From contig NZ_JAUEPM010000001.1 in the NCBI RefSeq assembly GCF_030406385.1, positions 310,001 through 374,000 of the forward strand: DNA of 64,000 nucleotides. The letters are read 5' to 3'. A model generated the notes under the pieces. The model was given only the letters and a program-made list of their open reading frames with translations. It was not told the origin of the DNA and ran no database searches. A program made the translations under genes and the position numbers. Each line of letters opens with the position of its first letter. The first letter of the stretch is position 1. Source of the stretch: Microbacterium oryzae. GTDB taxonomy: Bacteria; Actinomycetota; Actinomycetes; Actinomycetales; Microbacteriaceae. Positions 58,825-64,000 of this stretch are shown here, one piece after another.

Positions 58825-60249
58825 ATGACCACCGGCGAGACGAGCACCCAGGCAGCGACCGAGCAGAAGGCCGCCGACTCCAACACGAACCGTCGCCAGC
58901 CCTACCCGCAGGGCTTCCTCGACGTCATCTCCAGCGGATGGGCCGAGCGCGCCGAGCCGCTGCCCGCCGCACGCGAGCAGGCCGCGCACGCCGCCCGCCG
59001 ACGCGCCGCCGTCTCCGCGGCGTTCCCGGGGCAGCGCCTCGTCATCCCGGCGGGCTCCTTCAAGCAGCGCAGCAACGACACCGACTACCCGTTCCGCGCG
59101 CACTCGGCCTTCGCGCACCTCACCGGCTGGGCCGTCGACGCCGTGCCGGACTCGGTGCTCGTCTTCGACCCGCGCGATGACAGCGCCGACGGCCACGATG
59201 TCACGCTCTTCCTCCGCGACCGCGCGACGCGAGAGACGCCCGAGTTCTACCGCGACGCGTCGATCGGCGAGTTCTGGGTGGGGCCGCGCCCCTCGCTCGC
59301 GCAGGTGGCCGCCGACCTCGACGTGCCGACCGCTCGCCTCGAGGAGTTCACGGCGGGCGAGGACGACCGCGTGCTCGACGAGGACGCCGAGCTCACCCGC
59401 TTCGTCTCGGAGCTCCGCCTCGTGAAGGACGCGTACGAGGTCGAGCAGATGAAGCTCGCCGTCGCCGTCACCGCGGCGGGGTTCGATGACATCGTCCGCG
59501 AGCTCCCCCGCGCCGTCGCGCACCCGCGCGGCGAGCGCGTCGTCGAGGGCGTGTTCCACCAGCGCGCCCGCAGCGACGGCAACTGGGAGGGCTACGACAC
59601 CATCGCGGCCTCCGGCGCGCACGCGTGCTACCTGCACTGGACCCGCAACGACGGCGCGGTCCTCCCCGGCGACCTCATCCTCATCGACGCCGGCGCGGAG
59701 GTCGACAGCCTCTACACCGCTGATGTCACCCGCACGCTCCCCGTGAGCGGCACCTTCACCGACATCCAGCGCCGCATCTACGAGACCGTCCGCGAGGCTG
59801 CGGACGCCGCGTTCGCCGCCGCGCGCCCCGGCGTGAAGTTCCGCGCTGTGCACGAGGCCGCGATGGGCGTCATCGCCGCGCGCACCGCCGAGTGGGGCCT
59901 CCTCCCCGTCACCGCCGAGGAGGCGCTCGACGCCGACCGCGGCGGACAGCAGCGCCGTTACATGGTGCACGGCACGAGCCACCACCTCGGCATCGATGTG
60001 CACGACTGCGCGCAGGCCCGCCGGGAGATGTACTACGACGCCCCACTGGAGCCGGGCATGGTCTTCACGATCGAGCCGGGACTCTACTTCCAGATCGACG
60101 ACCTCACGGTGCCGGAGGAGTACCGCGGCATCGGCGTGCGCATCGAGGACGACATCCTCATGACAGAGGGCGGCCCGGTGAACCTCTCCGCCGACATCCC
60201 GCGCACGGCCGACGAGGTCGAGGCGTGGATCGCGCGGCTGCGGAGCTGA
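58825..60249 (+). CDS. Xaa-Pro aminopeptidase (aminopeptidase P family)
   Basis: 474 aa, M24B peptidase. The N-terminal creatinase domain is followed by the pita-bread domain with the five metal ligands: Asp in LIDAGAEVDSLY, Asp in TADVTRTLPVSG, His in GTSHHLGIDVHD, Glu in TIEPGLYF and Glu in RIEDDILMTEGG. It removes N-terminal residues preceding proline. The start at MTTGETST agrees with actinobacterial homologues. Confidence 0.93.
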   Translation: MTTGETSTQAATEQKAADSNTNRRQPYPQGFLDVISSGWAERAEPLPAAREQAAHAARRRAAVSAAFPGQRLVIPAGSFKQRSNDTDYPFRAHSAFAHLTGWAVDAVPDSVLVFDPRDDSADGHDVTLFLRDRATRETPEFYRDASIGEFWVGPRPSLAQVAADLDVPTARLEEFTAGEDDRVLDEDAELTRFVSELRLVKDAYEVEQMKLAVAVTAAGFDDIVRELPRAVAHPRGERVVEGVFHQRARSDGNWEGYDTIAASGAHACYLHWTRNDGAVLPGDLILIDAGAEVDSLYTADVTRTLPVSGTFTDIQRRIYETVREAADAAFAAARPGVKFRAVHEAAMGVIAARTAEWGLLPVTAEEALDADRGGQQRRYMVHGTSHHLGIDVHDCAQARREMYYDAPLEPGMVFTIEPGLYFQIDDLTVPEEYRGIGVRIEDDILMTEGGPVNLSADIPRTADEVEAWIARLRS

Positions 60250-60255
60250 GCGCCC

Positions 60256-60924
60256 TCAGAGCGCGCGGATGAACGCGACGACGGGATCGGCGAGCGCCGC
60301 GCCGATCTCGTCGGCCGGGCGCTTGCTCCCCTTCACCTCGAAGCCGTGCACGGCGCCCGGCACCCACGTCACGGTCGCGTCCTGACATGAGGCGACGGCC
60401 TCGTCGAACTGCTCGCGCGGCTGGATGAACGGGTCGTTCTCGCCCGAGACGAACAGCTGCGGATGGCCGATCGCCGGCAGGTGGTCCGCCCGCGGCTTCT
60501 CGGGTCTCCCGGGCGGATGCAACGGGTACGCGAGGTAGACGAGCCCCGCGACGTCGAAGCCGCCCTCCGCGGCGGCGACCGAGGCCATCCGCCCGCCGTA
60601 CGACTTCCCCGCCGCCCACAGCGGCCCGGGAAGGCCCGCCGCGAAGTCGACGACCGCGCGCCATGCGGTCACCGCGTGCGCGGCGGGACCGGGGAGCTTC
60701 CGCCCGGCTGCGAGGTATGGGAAGTCGAAGCGCACGGTCGCGACGCCGGCTTCGCGGATGGCCGCGGCGAAGCCCACGAGGAACGGATGGTCCTTGCCCG
60801 CGCCCGCGCCGTGAGCGATCGCGAGGGTCGCCCATGCGCCCTCCGGCACGCCGACCGCGGCCGGGAGGTCGACCGACCCCGACGGCAGCTCGACCGGGAT
60901 GGTCGCGGAGGTCTCCGCGGTCAC
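60256..60924 (-). CDS. Alpha/beta hydrolase (KANL3/Tex30-type)
   Basis: 222 aa. Nucleophile Ser in GKSYGGRMAS, acid in SGENDPFIQ, His in PGAVHGFEVK, and the HGAGAGKDHPF oxyanion loop near the start. These together mark the small KANL3/Tex30-like dienelactone-hydrolase branch. GTG start overlaps the stop of the upstream gene (GTGA). Substrate unknown. Confidence 0.85.
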   Translation of the reverse strand: MTAETSATIPVELPSGSVDLPAAVGVPEGAWATLAIAHGAGAGKDHPFLVGFAAAIREAGVATVRFDFPYLAAGRKLPGPAAHAVTAWRAVVDFAAGLPGPLWAAGKSYGGRMASVAAAEGGFDVAGLVYLAYPLHPPGRPEKPRADHLPAIGHPQLFVSGENDPFIQPREQFDEAVASCQDATVTWVPGAVHGFEVKGSKRPADEIGAALADPVVAFIRAL

Positions 60925-61670
60925 GCCCGCTCGTCGCGGTGCTCGCCGATCGCCCGCTCGTCGTCGGGCCGCTCGCCCCCGCGGCGCTCGTCGTCGCGGT
61001 GCTCGCCACGCTGCCCGTCGCGCTGCTCGTCGGGCTGCGGCACGGCGACCGCGGCAGGGCGGTCGCCCTCGTGCTGCTCGGCGACGCCGCCCTCGGCCGC
61101 CTGCTCGATCGGAGCCGCGACCGGAGTGCCGGTGCGGGGGTCGACGCGCACTCCGTAGCGCGGCGGCTCGTTCAGCGACTCGGTGTCCACGCGCACGGGC
61201 CGCTCCGGAGCGGTGCCGAGCGTCTGCCGCGCGCGGCCGGCGCTCGAGCGCTGGACGGCGATCTCGTAGTGGTCGGCGGTGACCTGCATGACGCTCGCGA
61301 AGTCGCGGCGCCGGCGGACCATCATGTAGCTGACGAGGCGGAAGACCATCCCCATCGCCACGCCCAGGAGGATCATGCCGACGAAGGCGCCCATCGGCAG
61401 CGCGGGGGTCCAGATGACGACCATCGCGCCGAGGAGGAGCCCGAGCAGGACCCCGTTGAGGGCGCCCGACCAGGCGGCCTGCGCCCAGCCCAGCCGCCCC
61501 GTGATCTTCTCCACCGATCGCAGCGCGGTGCCGACGATCGCGATGTCGCGAGCGGGGACATCCGCCTCGATGAGCTTCGACACCGCCTTCAGCGCGCCGT
61601 CGTAGTCGCGGAAGCTCGCGACCGTCTCCCCGACCTCCGGGGCCTTGCCCAGTCCGCTCCACATGCTCAT
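60921..61670 (-). CDS. General stress protein 17M-like domain membrane protein
   Basis: 249 aa. FRDYDGALKAVSKLIEADVPARDIAIVGTALRSVEKI is the YflT/17M-type domain. Two membrane helices (about 53-69 and 72-95) follow, with a LNGVLLGLLLGAMVVIW glycine-zipper-like segment. The C-terminal roughly 90 residues are charged and repetitive (EHRDDERRGGERPDDERA). Function unknown. Confidence 0.8.
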   Translation of the reverse strand: MSMWSGLGKAPEVGETVASFRDYDGALKAVSKLIEADVPARDIAIVGTALRSVEKITGRLGWAQAAWSGALNGVLLGLLLGAMVVIWTPALPMGAFVGMILLGVAMGMVFRLVSYMMVRRRRDFASVMQVTADHYEIAVQRSSAGRARQTLGTAPERPVRVDTESLNEPPRYGVRVDPRTGTPVAAPIEQAAEGGVAEQHEGDRPAAVAVPQPDEQRDGQRGEHRDDERRGGERPDDERAIGEHRDERA

Positions 61671-61777
61671 GGCGGCATTGTCCCACGGGCATGCGGCGGC
61701 CCTCTCTTCCCCGCCTATGCCCCGCCTGTGAGTCACGCGCCCCGATGAGGTCGGGGCGCGCGCATTACGCTGGACGG

Positions 61778-63067
61778 GTGAGTACGCAGAGGGTGTTCGT
61801 GGCGCGCCTGGCCGGGTGCCCCGTCTTCGACCCCACCGGCGACCGGCTCGGTCGGGTCCGCGACGTCGTCGTCGTGTACCGAAGTACGGGCGCTCCCAGC
61901 GTCATCGGCCTCGTCTGCGAGATCCCGGGCCGTCGTCACGTGTTCGTCGCGATCGGCCGCATCACCTCCATCGCGCAGGGGCAGGTCATCACGACCGGCC
62001 TCATCAACGTGCGCCGCTTCCAGCCGCGCGCGGAGGAGGTGCGGGTGATGGCCGAGCTCATCGGCCGTCGCGTGCACTTCAAGGACGGCAGCGGGTCGGC
62101 GACGATCGAGGACGTCGCCATCGAGCCGAACCGGATCGGCGAGTGGTCGGTCGGGCAGCTCTTCCTGCGCAAGCCGAAGACCAGCGCGTCGCCGTTCGCG
62201 AAGGGGCCGACGACGTTCGCGCCGTGGAGCCAGGTGCGCGAGCACCACACGCCCGGTGAGGCGCAGTCCGCCGAGCACCTCGCCGCCAGCTACGCCGAGC
62301 TGCGCGCGGCCGACCTCGCTAACACCCTGCTCGATCTGCCGGAGGAGCGGATGATCGAGGTGGCCGAGGAGCTCTCCGACGACCGCCTCGCCGACGCCCT
62401 CGAGGAGATGCCCGAGGAGGACCAGGTGCACATCCTCGAGAAGCTCGGCGACGCCCGTGCGGCGAACGTGCTCGACGCCATGGACCCCGACGACGCCGCC
62501 GACCTCCTCGCCGAGCTCGCCCCGCAGCGCAGCGAGGAGCTCCTCGACCTCATGGAGCCCGAGGAGGCGGAGGACGTGCGCATGCTGCTGCGCTACGGCG
62601 CCGACACCGCGGGCGGTCTCATGACGACCGAGCCGATCATCCTGCCGGCGGACGCGACCATCGCCGAGGCGCTCGCGCTCATCCGGCGCCACGAGCTGCA
62701 CCCCGCCCTCGCCGCGAGCGTGTACGTCACGCTGCCGCCGTACGAGACCCCCACCGGCCGGTTCCTCGGCGCGGTGCACTTCCAGCGCATGCTCCGCTAC
62801 CCTCCCCACGAGCGGATCGGCGCCATCCTCGACGACACCATCGAGGCCGTGCCGGTAACGGGCTCGGCGTCGGAGGTCGCGCGTCGGCTCGCGAGCTACG
62901 ACCTCGTCGCGCTCCCCGTCACCGACGCCGCGCACCGGCTCGTCGGCGCGGTGACCGTCGACGACGTGCTCGACTACCTCCTGCCGGAGGACTGGCGCTC
63001 GCAGGACCCCGATGAGGAGATCCCGCGGAGTCCCGCGACCGGCTCGATCCCGACGGTGCGCCGGTGA
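61778..63067 (+). CDS. PRC-barrel/MgtE-N/CBS protein lacking a transporter domain
   Basis: 429 aa cytoplasmic protein. A PRC-barrel-like N-terminal half (GDRLGRVRDVVVVYRS, RRVHFKDGSGSATIEDVAIE) is followed by the helical MgtE N-domain (LANTLLDLPEERMIEVAEELSDDRLADALEEMPEED, LDAMDPDDAADLLAEL) and two CBS motifs (TTEPIILPADATIAEAL, AVTVDDVLDYLL). The MgtE membrane channel is missing, so it may sense Mg2+ or nucleotides and act on a partner such as the DUF1003 protein next door. GTG start. Confidence 0.88.
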   Translation: MSTQRVFVARLAGCPVFDPTGDRLGRVRDVVVVYRSTGAPSVIGLVCEIPGRRHVFVAIGRITSIAQGQVITTGLINVRRFQPRAEEVRVMAELIGRRVHFKDGSGSATIEDVAIEPNRIGEWSVGQLFLRKPKTSASPFAKGPTTFAPWSQVREHHTPGEAQSAEHLAASYAELRAADLANTLLDLPEERMIEVAEELSDDRLADALEEMPEEDQVHILEKLGDARAANVLDAMDPDDAADLLAELAPQRSEELLDLMEPEEAEDVRMLLRYGADTAGGLMTTEPIILPADATIAEALALIRRHELHPALAASVYVTLPPYETPTGRFLGAVHFQRMLRYPPHERIGAILDDTIEAVPVTGSASEVARRLASYDLVALPVTDAAHRLVGAVTVDDVLDYLLPEDWRSQDPDEEIPRSPATGSIPTVRR

Positions 63068-63594
63068 TGGCGCGGGCATCCGAGATGCGGGGCCGCCGCC
63101 CCCGCATCGACACCGCCTACGATGGCCGCGACCGCGACCGCTTTGGGCGCGCCACGGAGTGGATCGCGCGCGCGATGGGCACGCCGTGGTTCCTCATCGG
63201 GCTCACCCTGTTCTGCGCCGCGTGGATGGCCTGGAACTCCCTCATGCCGGAGGGCTGGCGCTTCGACTCCGCGGCCCTCGGCTTCACCGCGCTCACGCTC
63301 GTCCTGTCGCTGCAGGCGTCGTACGCGGCGCCCCTCATCCTGCTCGCACAGAACCGCCAGGACGACCGCGACCGCGTCGGCATGGAGCAGGATCGGCAGC
63401 GCGCCGAGCGGAACCTCGCCGACACCGAGTACCTCGCCCGCGAGATCGTGGCGCTGCGGATGGCCCTCACGGAGGTCGAGGAGCGGATGGTCTCGCGCGA
63501 TGTGCTGCGCGACGAGCTGCGCTCGCTGCTCGAGCGGCTCGACGAGCGGGATGGCCGCACGGACGCCGAGGACGAGGCTCGCGATGAGCGCTGA
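63067..63594 (+). CDS. DUF1003 family membrane protein
   Basis: 175 aa. Two membrane helices (about 40-58 and 68-90) with the FxxNxLMPEGWRFD loop (WMAWNSLMPEGWRFDSAALGF) and APLILLAQNRQDDRDRV, the DUF1003 core. A basic/acidic coiled coil follows (LREEVEERMVSRDVLRDEL-like MALTEVEERMVSRDVL). The ATG overlaps the upstream stop by one base; a GTG directly before it is also possible. Confidence 0.88.
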   Translation: MARASEMRGRRPRIDTAYDGRDRDRFGRATEWIARAMGTPWFLIGLTLFCAAWMAWNSLMPEGWRFDSAALGFTALTLVLSLQASYAAPLILLAQNRQDDRDRVGMEQDRQRAERNLADTEYLAREIVALRMALTEVEERMVSRDVLRDELRSLLERLDERDGRTDAEDEARDER

Positions 63595-64000
63595 GCAGGT
63601 CGTCGACGCCGTCCGCGCGGCCGTCGGCCGCGTGTCGGACCCGGAGCTGCGCCGGCCCCTGTCGGAGTTGGACATGGTGCGCGAGGTGCGCGCAGACGGC
63701 GACGCCGTGCGCGTGGAGATCGCCCTCACGATCGTCGGCTGCCCCGCGGCCGATCGGATTGAGCAGGACGTGCGCGCGGCGGCCGAGCGCGCAGCGGGAT
63801 CGACCCCGGTCGCGCTGGAGATCGGCGTCATGACGCCCACGCAGCGGAAGGCCCTCACCGAGCGCCTCCGCGGGAGCCGCGCCATGCCGTTCGGACCGGA
63901 CTCGCTCACGCGCGTCATCGCCGTCACCAGCGGCAAGGGCGGCGTCGGCAAGTCGACCGTGACGGCCAACCTCGCCGTCGCGCTCGCGCAGCACGGGCTG
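63584..64000 (+). CDS. Mrp/NBP35 family P-loop ATPase (Fe-S carrier), 3' end beyond window
   Basis: First 139 codons only. The N-terminal DUF59/MIP18 domain (VVDAVRAAVGRVSDPELRRPLSELDMV, LTIVGCPAADRIEQDV) precedes SGKGGVGKST (Walker A, 116-125) of the deviant P-loop kind. Such proteins carry Fe-S clusters to apo-enzymes. It overlaps the DUF1003 gene by 11 bp. Confidence 0.9.
   Translation, partial: MSAEQVVDAVRAAVGRVSDPELRRPLSELDMVREVRADGDAVRVEIALTIVGCPAADRIEQDVRAAAERAAGSTPVALEIGVMTPTQRKALTERLRGSRAMPFGPDSLTRVIAVTSGKGGVGKSTVTANLAVALAQHGL

Overview
The window is high-GC (about 70%) actinobacterial DNA. Gene content and order point to Microbacteriaceae, most likely a Microbacterium-like organism. 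Genes are tightly packed with many 1-4 bp ATGA/GTGA/TGATG overlaps, and no stretch over about 210 bp lacks a gene. No insertion sequence, prophage or CRISPR array was seen.

Region A (1-7990) is housekeeping and cell-surface: an ExoA-like family 2 glycosyltransferase, two CDP-glycerol glycerophosphotransferase-family (teichoic acid-type) enzymes, an HtrA-like anchored protease, a class I/II aminotransferase, a nitrilase-family amidohydrolase and a DUF6328 membrane protein.

Region B (8196-36195) is a near-complete flagellar island. It is bounded by two different sigma-70 family factors (8196-8936 and 35007-35843). Almost everything reads on the minus strand in consecutive operons: flagellin; fliD-fliS-fliT-like; flgB-flgC-fliE-fliF-fliG-fliH-fliI-fliJ-NlpC/P60-fliK-flgD-flgE; flbD-motA-motB-fliM-fliN-fliO; fliP-fliQ-fliR-flhB-flhA; flgN-flgK-flgL-fliW; sigma. 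csrA reads outward on the plus strand at the far edge. Genes for FlgF, FlgG, FliL, FlgM, FlhF, FlhG and chemotaxis proteins were not found in the window. A shared promoter-like element, GGTTACn-N17-CGATAGTC, precedes flgN, flbD, fliP, flgB and (with a variant -10) flagellin.

The main hunt result is a predicted CsrA/FliW post-transcriptional circuit. The flagellin leader has a GGA-loop hairpin plus a CACGGAGG site on its Shine-Dalgarno, as in the known Bacillus hag leader. The flgB and fliP leaders share an approximately 85-nt near-duplicate that folds as two tandem hairpins, each showing ACGGAYC in its loop, followed by a GGA Shine-Dalgarno and a GTG start. CsrA would then control the basal-body and export operons as well as flagellin.

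Region C (36271-64000) starts with an initiator tRNA and continues with a core actinobacterial block. Its order resembles the Mycobacterium Rv3193c-Rv3211 region as I remember it: UPF0182, PDZ/Lon-like protease, TIGR03624-type zinc metalloprotease-like protein, cyclodehydratase-like protein, UvrD2-like helicase, NudC, AdnB, AdnA, DUF3107, ferritin-like protein and DEAD-box helicase. After it come a PHP phosphoesterase, an endonuclease/exonuclease/phosphatase protein, a tandem palindromic repeat, DUF3054, aminopeptidase P, an alpha/beta hydrolase, a general-stress-type protein, an MgtE-N/CBS protein, DUF1003 and the start of an Mrp-family ATPase cut by the window edge.
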